This document shows positions 17,046 to 24,443 of a stretch of 64,000 nucleotides of DNA, in pieces. The notes beneath the pieces were generated by a model. It did not search any database and was not told where the DNA came from. It saw nothing but the letters and a program-made list of their open reading frames with translations. The position numbers were made by a program, and so were the translations under genes. The stretch is from CAVTSA01 sp963737225 (GTDB lineage Bacteria > Chloroflexota > Dormibacteria > Dormibacterales > Dormibacteraceae). Positions within the stretch are counted from its first letter, which is position 1. Each line of letters starts with the position of its first letter. The stretch lies in assembly GCA_963737225.1 (NCBI GenBank), contig CAVTSA010000005.1, forward strand, positions 186,001-250,000, given 5' to 3'.

Positions 17046-18377
17046 ATGCTCCAGCCCGACCTAGGCGCCGACTTCTCAGCCGGGCTGCGGGCGTGCATCG
17101 ACCAGGCGCGGCGGGTCGCCGGCCACCGTGGGGCGGCCGAGGTGACACCGGGCGACCTGCTGGTGGCGGTCGTCCAGAGCGGGGGCGAGGTCGCGACCGC
17201 CCTCCGCGAGCTGGGCGCGCAGCCGGAGGCGGTGGTCCAGTCGGCGTGGTCCCGTCTGCCTCAGCTGCCACCGGCCGCTCAGCCGCCGGCGATCGGGGAA
17301 GCCGGGCAGCGGGTGCTGGAGGATACCTCGGCCGAAGCGCGCCTGCTCTCCCAGCAGCCGCCGGTTCGGCTTCATCTGCTGGCGGCGCTCGCCTACCGCA
17401 CCTCCGGCGTCGCCTACGAGACGCTCGAGCAGGCCGGCATCACACTGGTCGACCTGCGTCTTTTCGCGCAGCGCCTGGCGCGTGAGGGGGCCGCCGCGGT
17501 CACCCCGGCAGGCGCCGGGGCAGGTGTGGGCCGGGGTTCGCCCGGCCGCGCCGGTGGCTCGAACGTGGTCCAGCTGCCGCGGCCACGCCCTCGAACGAGC
17601 TCGCGTCCGGCGAACATGCGACCGAGCCCCGTCATCCTGGTCCCGGCCGCGGCCTTCGTGCTCGGCGGCGTGGGCCTCTGGAGCGGGGTGTCGATCGGGC
17701 TGGTGCGCTGGCTGTCGATGCTGCTCTTCGTGCTCGGGGGCTGGATCCTCACCATCTGCGTCCACGAGTTCTGCCACGCGATCACGGCCTACTGGGGGGG
17801 CGACCGCTCGGTGCTCGCGTCCGGATACCTGAACTTCAACCCCCTGCGCTACGTCAACCCCCTCTTCTCGATCGTGATCCCGCTCGTGTTCATCCTCCTG
17901 GGCGGCATCGGGTTCCCGGGAGGTGCGATCTTCTTCGACCCGCGCAACCTCCGCAGCCGCGGGTGGCAGACCGCGGTGGCGCTGGCCGGGCCGGTCGGAA
18001 CCGTGATCTGCTTCGTCGTCCTGTCGGCCCCGTTCTGGAGTGGCTTCTGGCTGCGGGCGATAACCGACCAGACGCTTTACTTCTGGGCCGGCCTCGCGGC
18101 GCTCTGCTTCCTCGAGATCGCGATCCTGATCCTGAACCTGCTGCCCCTCCCCCCGCTCGACGGCTGGGGAGCGATCGCGCCCTACCTGGCGCCGAGCGTG
18201 CAAGTCGCGGCGATGCGGTACGGGACGTTCATCATCCTGGGTCTGTTCCTGCTGCTCTGGATCCCGGGCGTCAACCAGGTGGCCTACGGAGCGCTGTTCA
18301 ACCTGAGCGACCTGCTCCGGGTTCCCGAGCTGCTGGTCCTGCAGGGCCTGAGCACGCTGCGTCCCGCCGGGCTCTAA
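17046..18377 (+). CDS. Clp_N domain fused to an M50 site-2 protease
   Basis: 443 residues. Residues about 5-145 resemble a ClpA/ClpC N-terminal substrate-binding domain: two helical repeats, FSAGLRACIDQARRVAGHRGAAEVTPGDLLVAVVQ and then VRLHLLAALAYRTSGVAYETLEQAGI. A Gly/Ala/Pro-rich linker follows to about 190. The rest is a polytopic M50 metalloprotease: HEFCH at residues 240-244 is the zinc HExxH, and NLLPLPPLDGW supplies the third ligand late in the core. It would cleave membrane proteins within the bilayer. The Clp_N part probably captures substrates on the cytoplasmic side (inference). Starts 7 nt after ndh. Confidence 0.85.
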   Translation: MLQPDLGADFSAGLRACIDQARRVAGHRGAAEVTPGDLLVAVVQSGGEVATALRELGAQPEAVVQSAWSRLPQLPPAAQPPAIGEAGQRVLEDTSAEARLLSQQPPVRLHLLAALAYRTSGVAYETLEQAGITLVDLRLFAQRLAREGAAAVTPAGAGAGVGRGSPGRAGGSNVVQLPRPRPRTSSRPANMRPSPVILVPAAAFVLGGVGLWSGVSIGLVRWLSMLLFVLGGWILTICVHEFCHAITAYWGGDRSVLASGYLNFNPLRYVNPLFSIVIPLVFILLGGIGFPGGAIFFDPRNLRSRGWQTAVALAGPVGTVICFVVLSAPFWSGFWLRAITDQTLYFWAGLAALCFLEIAILILNLLPLPPLDGWGAIAPYLAPSVQVAAMRYGTFIILGLFLLLWIPGVNQVAYGALFNLSDLLRVPELLVLQGLSTLRPAGL

Positions 18378-18415
18378 CCTCCCCCCTACCCCTCCCGTCG
18401 TCCCCGCTACGTCCC

Positions 18416-18479
18416 GGCAGAGTGTCCACAGTCAGACCCTACGTGGCAGCTTTTAGCGTCTCAGTGCGGACACTCTGCC
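18416..18479. repeat. 64-bp element with 15-bp terminal inverted repeats
   Basis: GGCAGAGTGTCCACA opens it and TGCGGACACTCTGCC closes it. The arms are complementary except for one position and enclose 34 bp. It lies between the M50 gene and the stress-protein gene. It could be a long-range transcript hairpin (no T-run follows), a protein-binding pair or a minute insertion. Confidence 0.5.
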
Positions 18480-18528
18480 CTTAGCGACGGGGGGTGTCGA
18501 GAGGGTGGGCAGGGGTTTGGTCGACCTG

Positions 18529-18568
18529 CACAAACGAGGGCGGGTAGTGACCTCTTTGGCGCCTAGTG
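18529..18568 (+). promoter_or_regulatory. Shared 40-bp upstream box, copy 2 (diverged)
   Basis: AAACGAGGGCGG, four bases, TGACCTCTTTGG, then CCTAGTGT, with the same spacing as at 7103 and 20546. The proposed start codon follows eight bases later. If CCTAGTGT acts as a -10 element, the stress-protein mRNA would be nearly leaderless. Confidence 0.5.
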
Positions 18569-18576
18569 TGAAGGGC

Positions 18577-19128
18577 GTGGCAAGAGCGCTGAACATCGAG
18601 CTTGCGGAGCGCCCACCGGTGGACGCGACGGAGTCCACCGGTGGCGATTCCCACCGGAGTTCGCTCCGCATCGTGGTGCTGGTGGAGAGACCGGACCCGG
18701 CCGCCTGGTCGGTCGGACAGGTGGCGCGATTTGCCAGGCGGCTGGAGGCGGAGGTGCTGATCGCCGCCATCTTCGCGCACAGCGGGAGTCTCGACGACCT
18801 CGATCGGGCCAACCTCCGGATGCTGACGAACGGTGTGCGAGAGGTGAGGTCGACTCTCGTTCAGCAGGGCGTCCAGGCGACGGCAGAGGTGACTCTCGCC
18901 CGGTACGGCGACCAGGCGTTGGTGGCGTCCGACCTGACCGACCGGCTGGACGCGGACCTGGTGATCGTGCTCGCCCGCCGCGGCTCCTGGTTCGGCGTAT
19001 TCCCGGGGTCGCCTCTCGCCCACGACCTGATCAGGGGGCGCCGGCGCCCGGTGCTCGTCATCCCCGACCATGAGCGCCGGCGCGCCTGGTTCCAGGTCAT
19101 GGGGGGACCGGCCCGCCCCGCCCGGTAG
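18577..19128 (+). CDS. Universal-stress-protein-like protein
   Basis: 183 residues from GTG 18577. Residues about 30-170 look like a single UspA-type fold: the first strand LRIVVLVERPD, a helical region, ATAEVTLARYGDQALVASDLTDRLDADLVIVLARRGSWFG, and a C-terminal glycine/serine loop, GSPLAHDLIRGRRRPVLVIPD, corresponding to the ATP-loop region. The canonical GxxGxxxxxxxGS is only partly kept. The GTG is preferred over an upstream start at 18505 because the latter overlaps the shared box. The box suggests co-regulation with the two small paralogous proteins. Confidence 0.7.
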   Translation: MARALNIELAERPPVDATESTGGDSHRSSLRIVVLVERPDPAAWSVGQVARFARRLEAEVLIAAIFAHSGSLDDLDRANLRMLTNGVREVRSTLVQQGVQATAEVTLARYGDQALVASDLTDRLDADLVIVLARRGSWFGVFPGSPLAHDLIRGRRRPVLVIPDHERRRAWFQVMGGPARPAR

Positions 19129-19263
19129 CTCGGCACCATCGGTCTGACGGTCCAGGTTGCGGTCACACCGCTCGGCGGACCGGCATAAGGTGGGCCAGGT
19201 GAGCCAGGTTTGACCACAGATCTCGCCCCACGGCATGGGCGGAACGACCAAGGGAGGCGGACG

Positions 19264-19563
19264 ATGGCGAGCCGAGCAGGCGGGCGCCGGACGGTACCCA
19301 GACCGTTCGAATTCCACTGGGGCCGGGGCCAGATCGTGGAGGAGGCGGCCTACGAGGGCAAGTACGTCGAGCCCGCCATCCAGCTCCTCGAGTACGAGGA
19401 CGGGAACGGAGTCTGCGGGATCCGCTTCTGCTACTACAACCACGAGGGCCGTTTTCAGCGGAGCCCGATGATGATCGACGGCGAGGACTCCCTGGACGGC
19501 CTGCGGGCGGCGCTTCAGGAGACTCCTCGGTTGCGAGAGATGCTCCGGCGCCTCGTGGTCTGA
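19264..19563 (+). CDS. Conserved hypothetical 99-residue protein
   Basis: ATG 19264 follows AGGGAGGCGG. After a basic N-terminus (MASRAGGRRTVPRPFEFHWG) come GQIVEEAAYEGKYVEPAIQLLEYEDG, GVCGIRFCYYNHEGRFQRSPMMIDGED and a C-terminal helix LRAALQETPRLREMLRRLV. The fold looks like a small beta-sheet with a terminal helix. No family is recognised. It converges on the WYL regulator. Confidence 0.65.
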   Translation: MASRAGGRRTVPRPFEFHWGRGQIVEEAAYEGKYVEPAIQLLEYEDGNGVCGIRFCYYNHEGRFQRSPMMIDGEDSLDGLRAALQETPRLREMLRRLVV

Positions 19564-19585
19564 TCACCCTCGCCGGCGGGTTCTC

Positions 19586-20545
19586 TCACCCGGCGTGATC
19601 GGCGACGGCGGTGATCCCGGTGGCAAGCCGTCGCAGAGCGTCGCGGAGCCCGGGTGGCGCGACCACCTTGAACGGAATCCCCAACGAGACGACGTAGCGC
19701 GCCCCCCAGTCGAGGTCGTCGACGCCGACGCGAAGCAGTACGCCTCCGGGAACGGGATCCAGGAGGCCGATACCGGGCGCCACGCCGCGCCGGGCGGTCT
19801 CGAGGTCGGTCTCCAGGAGGACCTCGACGTACCGTTCCCACGCCACGGAGGCGAGTGAGCGCGACACCTCTTCGGCGCTGTTGAAGGCGGAGGGCGGCGT
19901 GAAGGTCTCCTCGCTCAACGTCGCGCTCGCCATCCGGTCGATGCGGAAGGTGCGCTGCGCCAGGCGCCGGTGGTCCCAACCGACGAGATACCAGCGGCCG
20001 GTGTGGAACACGAGGCCGTAGGGGTCGATTCGCCGCTCACTCACCTCTCCGCGGAAGTTGCGGTACCCGACCTCGACCGACCGCCTCCCGTTCGCCGCCA
20101 GCGCGAGCGTGAGCAGCACCGGGCTCGCCGCGGGCGAGGCCCTCCGGCGCTGAAGGGTGAACTCCACGGTCCGATCGAGGGAGAGCGCCGCGTCGCGCAG
20201 CGCGAGCGGCAAGACGCGCTCCAGCTTCGCCAGGGCCGACTCGCTCGCCGGCGCGGCAGAGGCGAGTCCGATGCGTCTGGCGGCCAGCAGGCCCAGGACG
20301 ACCGCCAGAGCCTCATCCTCGGTGAGCATCAGCGGCGGGAGGCGGAAGCCCGGCCGGAGGCGGTACCCGCCGTCGCGGCCGATCCGCGCCTCGACCGGAA
20401 ACCCCAGGTCCCGGAGCGTCGCCATATAGCGGCGAACGGTGCGCCGGTCGACCTCCAGGCGGCGCGCAAGCTCGTCGGCCCCGACCCAACCACGAGCCTG
20501 GAGAACCTCGAGCGCGGCCAGCACGCGAGCTGCCGGGTGTTCCAT
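19586..20545 (-). CDS. WYL domain transcriptional regulator
   Basis: 319 residues. Residues 1-60 are a winged helix of the HTH_11/DeoR type (ARVLAALEVLQARGWVGADELARRLEVDRRTVRRYMATL). Residues about 140-215 form the WYL domain (VEVGYRNFRGEVSERRIDPYGLVFHTGRWYLVGWDHRR, then RTFRIDRM). A C-terminal WCX-like extension follows. WYL proteins sense nucleic acids or nucleotides and regulate stress and defence genes. The start codon abuts the shared 40-bp box (20546), with the small protein gene divergent beyond it. That makes this regulator a natural candidate to bind the intergenic region. Confidence 0.88.
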   Translation of the reverse strand: MEHPAARVLAALEVLQARGWVGADELARRLEVDRRTVRRYMATLRDLGFPVEARIGRDGGYRLRPGFRLPPLMLTEDEALAVVLGLLAARRIGLASAAPASESALAKLERVLPLALRDAALSLDRTVEFTLQRRRASPAASPVLLTLALAANGRRSVEVGYRNFRGEVSERRIDPYGLVFHTGRWYLVGWDHRRLAQRTFRIDRMASATLSEETFTPPSAFNSAEEVSRSLASVAWERYVEVLLETDLETARRGVAPGIGLLDPVPGGVLLRVGVDDLDWGARYVVSLGIPFKVVAPPGLRDALRRLATGITAVADHAG

Positions 20546-20585
20546 GAAAACGAGGGCGGACCCTGACCTCCTTGGTTCCTACCGT
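20546..20585 (+). promoter_or_regulatory. Shared 40-bp upstream box, copy 3
   Basis: It differs from the box at 7103 at only two positions. It lies directly between the divergent WYL regulator start (20545) and the small protein (20624). ACCTCCTT at 20566-20573 is perfectly complementary to the ribosome site AAGGAGGT at 20611-20618. Confidence 0.6.
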
Positions 20586-20623
20586 GGAGAGCGTAGTCGA
20601 TGGCGCACGGAAGGAGGTTGTCG

Positions 20624-20788
20624 ATGCAGCACGATCAGTTCAACGTCATGGCGCGCAATCACCAGCAGGAGCTGCGCCGGGCGGCCCGGGAGACGGCGGC
20701 GAGCCGCGGGCTCCGCTCGGCAGAAGCCAGGATCACGCCGCGAGCTCTGCCGCTGCGGTTGCTGGATCGCGTTCTCGGGCCGCGCTGA
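20624..20788 (+). CDS. 54-residue protein, paralogue of the 57-residue protein at 7.2 kb
   Basis: ATG 20624 lies 5 nt after AAGGAGGT. The product begins MQHDQFNVMARNHQQELRR, has an arginine/alanine-rich helix (RAARETAASRGLRSAEAR) and ends PLRLLDRVLGPR. Both the N-terminal helix pattern and the C-terminal RLL(D/N)RVxGPR match the protein at 7179-7352. The upstream box and leader are conserved too. Function unknown. It is divergent from a WYL regulator. Confidence 0.75.
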   Translation: MQHDQFNVMARNHQQELRRAARETAASRGLRSAEARITPRALPLRLLDRVLGPR

Positions 20789-20828
20789 GTCCGGGCCCGA
20801 GCCGGACCCGCCCCGGACGACCGGGTCC

Positions 20829-21797
20829 CTATCCCTCCTGCAGCGCAGCGAGCAGCTGGGCCGGCGTGAGATTGCCTCCGCTCGCGATCAGCGCCACTCG
20901 CCGCCCCCGCAGGCGGTCTCGGAGCTGCAGCGCGGCCGCCAGCCCGGCGCTGCCCGCGGGTTCGACCAGCGTCCGGGTCCCGGCGATCATGGCCCCGGTG
21001 GCGCGACCGATATCGCGGTCGTCCACGAGCACGAAGTCGTCGAGCTGCCGCAGTATCCGCTGTGGGAGGTCGAACGACGACCCGGTCGACAGCCCCTCGA
21101 CCACCGTCTCGTTGGGGGCCGTCCGGGCCTCGCCCGCCTTCCAGGCGAGATGGCCGGCAGGGGACTGGTGGGACTGGACGCCGATGACCTGGATGGCGGG
21201 GTTCAGGGCTCGGGCCACCGTGAGCGCGCCGGCGGCGCCGCTGCCGCCACCGATGGGGACGATCAGCGTGTCGATTTGGGGCTCCTCCTCGAGGATCTCC
21301 AGCGCGTAGGTACCGACGCCCGCGATCAGGAGCGGCTCGTCCCCCGAGTGGACGTACCGGTACCCGTGTTCGCGAGCCATCCGCTCGGCGTTGGCCCGGG
21401 CCTCGTCGAACGTCCGCCCATCGAGGACGGTCTCGGCACCGTAGTCCCGGATGGCTTCGACCTTCAGGGGGTTCGCCTGCTCGGGGACACAGATGATGGC
21501 CGGCACCCCGAACCGCTGGGCGGCGAAGGCGATCGACTGCCCGTGATTGCCGCTGGAGGCGGCGATCAGCCCGGCCCGGCGCTCGGGCGGGCTCAGGCGG
21601 GAGACGAGGTTGACCCCGCCCCGCACCTTGAACGCGCCGGTGGGGAGGAAGTTCTCGTGTTTGACCCAGACATCGGTACCGACGAGCCTGGAGAGCGCCG
21701 GCGTCCGGCGCAGCGGTGTCCGTGGCAGGTAGGGAGCGATCCGGCGCCTGGCGTCGAGGACGTCGAGGAGCGTCGGCGGCTCCAGCCCCTCGCTCAT
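20829..21797 (-). CDS. PLP-dependent threonine/serine dehydratase-like enzyme
   Basis: 322 residues, fold type II PLP enzyme. The PLP lysine is in PTGAFKVRGG, the asparagine loop is SSGNHGQS, the glycine-rich phosphate loop is VPIGGGSGAAG, and ASGGN lies near the C-terminus. It has no ACT domain, so it is of the catabolic or beta-elimination type (threonine/serine deaminase or a racemase relative). The first Met of the family-like region is at 21797. The stop of the upstream VOC gene overlaps it by 4 nt (ATGA). A second, related dehydratase lies at 22951-23949. Confidence 0.88.
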   Translation of the reverse strand: MSEGLEPPTLLDVLDARRRIAPYLPRTPLRRTPALSRLVGTDVWVKHENFLPTGAFKVRGGVNLVSRLSPPERRAGLIAASSGNHGQSIAFAAQRFGVPAIICVPEQANPLKVEAIRDYGAETVLDGRTFDEARANAERMAREHGYRYVHSGDEPLLIAGVGTYALEILEEEPQIDTLIVPIGGGSGAAGALTVARALNPAIQVIGVQSHQSPAGHLAWKAGEARTAPNETVVEGLSTGSSFDLPQRILRQLDDFVLVDDRDIGRATGAMIAGTRTLVEPAGSAGLAAALQLRDRLRGRRVALIASGGNLTPAQLLAALQEG

Positions 21798-22333
21798 GCG
21801 CGCGCGGCTTCCGTCGTGGCCACGGGCTCGTCGGCGGCCCGCAGGAGGGCCTCCAGATCGAGCCGGCGGTTGGACATCGTGAGGTTCCCGGCCTCGTCGC
21901 GCGGCCACTCTGCCTCCGGGCGGTCCCGGTAAAGCTCGACACCGTTGCCGTCGGGGTCGTCCAGGTAGAGGGCCTCGGAGACGCCGTGGTCGGCTGCACC
22001 GCCCAGAGGCCAGCCCGCGTCCACCAGCCGGCGCAGCGCACGGCCCAGCGCCTGGCGGGTCGGGTAGAGGATCGCGGCGTGATAAAGCCCGGTGGTGCCA
22101 GAGGCCGGCGGTGGACCACCCCGGCTCTCCCAGGTGTTGAGTCCGATGTGGTGGTGATAGCCGCCGGCGCTCAAGAACGCGGCCTGGTCACCCCATCGGC
22201 TCATCACGTCGAAACCCAGGATGCCGTGATAGAAGGCGATCGCCCGCTCGAGGTCGCTGACCTTGAGATGGACGTGGCCGATGCGGGCACCGCTCTCGAT
22301 CGGCGTGTACGTGTCGTGCTCGTTCTCATCCAT
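21794..22333 (-). CDS. VOC family dioxygenase-like protein
   Basis: 179 residues with two vicinal-oxygen-chelate modules. The first is IGHVHLKVSDLERAIAFYHGILGFDVMSRWGDQAAFLSAGGYHHHIGLNTW, with a His metal ligand. The second is GLYHAAILYPTRQALGRAL...DHGVSEALYLDDPDGNGVELY, with His and Glu ligands. This pattern matches CatE/YfiE-like catechol 2,3-dioxygenase relatives. The substrate cannot be told. It is translationally coupled (4-nt overlap) to the downstream dehydratase. Confidence 0.85.
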   Translation of the reverse strand: MDENEHDTYTPIESGARIGHVHLKVSDLERAIAFYHGILGFDVMSRWGDQAAFLSAGGYHHHIGLNTWESRGGPPPASGTTGLYHAAILYPTRQALGRALRRLVDAGWPLGGAADHGVSEALYLDDPDGNGVELYRDRPEAEWPRDEAGNLTMSNRRLDLEALLRAADEPVATTEAARA

Positions 22334-22376
22334 GAGCGCCTCCTACGGTAGCGGGAGCGGATTCCTTCCAACACGA

Positions 22377-22790
22377 TCAGCCGCGGTGCAGCGCGGCTTC
22401 GATGCGCGGCACCACGACGTGCTGCAGGTACCAGACGCTGCCCGGGATCAGGATCTGGAGCACGCTGGTCTCGGCCTGCTCGATCGAGCTCACCACGCCG
22501 TTGAACTGCTGCAAGTGCTGGAGCAGGGTGGATGCGGTTTCGCCACCCGAGCCCGCCGCGGAGGCAGGCGGGGTCGCGGTGCCGTCCTGCGGCAACCCGA
22601 TCGGCGTCGCCGCCGGCGTGGGCGTCGAGGACGGCGCCGCCTGCGGCGTGCCGGCCGGCGCGGCGGCGGGCTCCTGCCGCGACTGCCAGACCTGCCACAC
22701 CGCGATACCGAAGGCGGTGACGACGACCAGTTCGACGATGGCGACCAGGGCCAGACGCCGTCTGGAGATTCCGGTGGGTACGACCTCCAT
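22377..22790 (-). CDS. Single-span membrane protein with Pro/Ala-rich linker
   Basis: 137 residues. A membrane helix at about 12-33 (LALVAIVELVVVTAFGIAVWQVW) follows a short basic cytoplasmic start. Next is an extracytoplasmic low-complexity linker (PAAAPAGTPQAAPSSTPTPAATP), and a C-terminal helical region (TASTLLQHLQQFNGVVSSIEQAETSVLQILIPG). No family is recognised. Its upstream region carries a GTTAAG motif shared with the PrgI-VirB4 operon and two GCACCAAY motifs, so it may belong to the same regulon. Confidence 0.6.
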   Translation of the reverse strand: MEVVPTGISRRRLALVAIVELVVVTAFGIAVWQVWQSRQEPAAAPAGTPQAAPSSTPTPAATPIGLPQDGTATPPASAAGSGGETASTLLQHLQQFNGVVSSIEQAETSVLQILIPGSVWYLQHVVVPRIEAALHRG

Positions 22791-22820
22791 GCCGAGATCG
22801 TCGCGCCCCAGCCGCGATCT

Positions 22821-22942
22821 GCCAACGGGGGGTGTTAAGCCGCGTCGCGGTCAGCCCCGCGGCCGCCGGCCGGCAACGCCCGAGGGTGCACCAACGGGTC
22901 CTTTCCGGCGCCTTTAGCCTCCGGAGGTGCACCAATGGGCGC
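22821..22942 (-). promoter_or_regulatory. Cluster of shared upstream motifs
   Basis: GCCAACGGGGGGTGTTAAG at 22821-22839 matches 16 of 19 positions of 29798-29816, upstream of the PrgI gene. GGTGCACCAACGGG at 22885 and AGGTGCACCAATGGG at 22924 repeat the GCACCAAY motif seen twice ahead of the DUF998 genes. All lie upstream of the minus-strand membrane-protein gene starting at 22790. Confidence 0.4.
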
Positions 22943-22950
22943 TGCCGCCT

Positions 22951-23949
22951 CTACGCGCTGAGGATGCCGGCCACGACCCCCGGGTTGAAGTTCCCGCCGC
23001 TGAAGACGAGACACGTGGGTCCCTGCGCCCGCGGTACCTTCCCCGCCAGCCAGGCCGCGAGGCTCAGCGCTCCGGTCGGCTCCAGCGCCAGCTTCAGCTG
23101 CAGCCAGGCGGCCCGCGTCCCCTCGGCGATCTCCTCTTCGGTCACGCGCACGATGCCGTCGACCAACCGGTGCGTCACCATCACCTCGAAGGTGCGCTGC
23201 CCGATCGAGACCGGGCGCACCCCGTCGGCGAGCGTGGTCGGCGAATCCGGCAGACGCTGGATCTGGCCGGTCTCGAACGTCCGAGCGGCATCGTCGGCGG
23301 CGGCCGGCTCGACGCCGATGACCTGGATCTCGGGGTTCCGTGACTTGGCTGCGAGCGCGGTTCCCGAAAGCAGGCCACCGCCGCCGACCGGGACCACCAC
23401 CGTCTGGATGGCGGGGTCGTCGGCGAGGGCCTCGTCGGCGGCGGTCGCCGCGCCGTGGATCACGTCCCAGTTGTCGAAGGGATGGATGACGGTCAGTCCA
23501 CGCTCCTCGGCAACCCGGCGCAGGTAATCCTCGCGGTTGGCGAAGGTGACGCCTTCCTGCACGACCTCGGCACCGTACGCCCTGGTCGCGGCGACCTTGA
23601 GTGGGTTGGCGTCGGCGGGAATCACAATGACCGCCGGAAGCCCGGCGGTGCGCGCCGCGAGAGCCAGGGCCTGTGCATGGTTGCCCGAGGACACGGCGGT
23701 CACCCCACGGACCTCCCCCTCCCCGTCCCGCTCGCGGAGCGCCAGCACCGCGTTGAAGGCGCCCCGCGGCTTGAAGGCGCCGGTCACCTGCAGCGACTCG
23801 GGCTTGAGCCGGAGCTCGGGATCCAGATCCGTGTGCAACAGCGGGGTGTGGCGCACATAAGGCGCGATCCGCTCCGCGGCCCGGCGGATCTGCTCACGGT
23901 GCCTCGCCAGATACTCCTGCCTCGTCTCAGCGGGGCCGTCACTGCTCAT
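22951..23949 (-). CDS. PLP-dependent threonine dehydratase-like enzyme
   Basis: 332 residues, same fold-type II family as the gene at 20829. The PLP lysine is in VTGAFKPRGAFNA, the loop SSGNHAQA follows, the phosphate-binding loop is VPVGGGGLLSG, and FSGGNF is near the end. It lacks an ACT regulatory domain. It probably deaminates threonine or serine, or a hydroxyamino acid relative. It sits 20 nt downstream of dtd and may be part of that operon. The two dehydratases are clearly diverged, so this is not a recent tandem duplication. Confidence 0.88.
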   Translation of the reverse strand: MSSDGPAETRQEYLARHREQIRRAAERIAPYVRHTPLLHTDLDPELRLKPESLQVTGAFKPRGAFNAVLALRERDGEGEVRGVTAVSSGNHAQALALAARTAGLPAVIVIPADANPLKVAATRAYGAEVVQEGVTFANREDYLRRVAEERGLTVIHPFDNWDVIHGAATAADEALADDPAIQTVVVPVGGGGLLSGTALAAKSRNPEIQVIGVEPAAADDAARTFETGQIQRLPDSPTTLADGVRPVSIGQRTFEVMVTHRLVDGIVRVTEEEIAEGTRAAWLQLKLALEPTGALSLAAWLAGKVPRAQGPTCLVFSGGNFNPGVVAGILSA

Positions 23950-23969
23950 GTCCGGCCAGTATGCGGGGA

Positions 23970-24443
23970 TCAATCGATGCGGCTCTCCCAGGGTTCCGTA
24001 GAGAGAACCAGGGTGACCGGCCCGTCGTTTATCAGCTCGACCGCCATGTGGGCGCCGAAGCGTCCGGTCCCGACCTGCACCCCGTTCTCTCGGAGAGAGT
24101 TCGCGAAGCTCTCGCAAAGAGGCTCCGCGAGCGAGGGGGCCGCAGCGGTGGTGAAGCCGGGCCGGCGCCCACGCCGGGCGTCGGCGAACAGGGTGAACTG
24201 GGAGACCACCAGGGCCTCCCCGCCGGTCTCCAGCAGGCTGCGGTCGAAGCGGCCGCGGTCGTCCTCGAAGATTCGCAGGTTGGCGATCTTGCGGGCCAGC
24301 CGCTCGCCGCTCTGCACGCTGTCGTCGGGCCCAACCCCGAGGAGGATCAGCAGCCCCACCCCGATCTCGCTCTTCGGTTCCTCGCCAGTCTCTTCCGTCC
24401 ACGAAACCGAGGCGCCGGACACGCGCTGAACCACCGCCCGCAT
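23970..24443 (-). CDS. dtd: D-aminoacyl-tRNA deacylase
   Basis: 157 residues, standard Dtd length. Signature parts are MRAVVQRVSGASV at the start, SQFTLFADARRGRRPGF in the middle (the SQFTLFA motif), and GAHMAVELINDGPVTLVLST near the end (with the Gly-Pro that enforces D-chirality). It removes D-amino acids mischarged on tRNAs and acts in the cytoplasm. Its ATG overlaps the stop of the upstream serine hydrolase gene by one base. The hydrolase, deacylase and following dehydratase form a continuous minus-strand unit. Confidence 0.95.
   Translation of the reverse strand: MRAVVQRVSGASVSWTEETGEEPKSEIGVGLLILLGVGPDDSVQSGERLARKIANLRIFEDDRGRFDRSLLETGGEALVVSQFTLFADARRGRRPGFTTAAAPSLAEPLCESFANSLRENGVQVGTGRFGAHMAVELINDGPVTLVLSTEPWESRID

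Noticed and set aside
20439..21932. Long plus-strand open frame over the dehydratase
   Set aside because: Antisense shadow of a PLP enzyme with intact active-site motifs; no homologous pattern.
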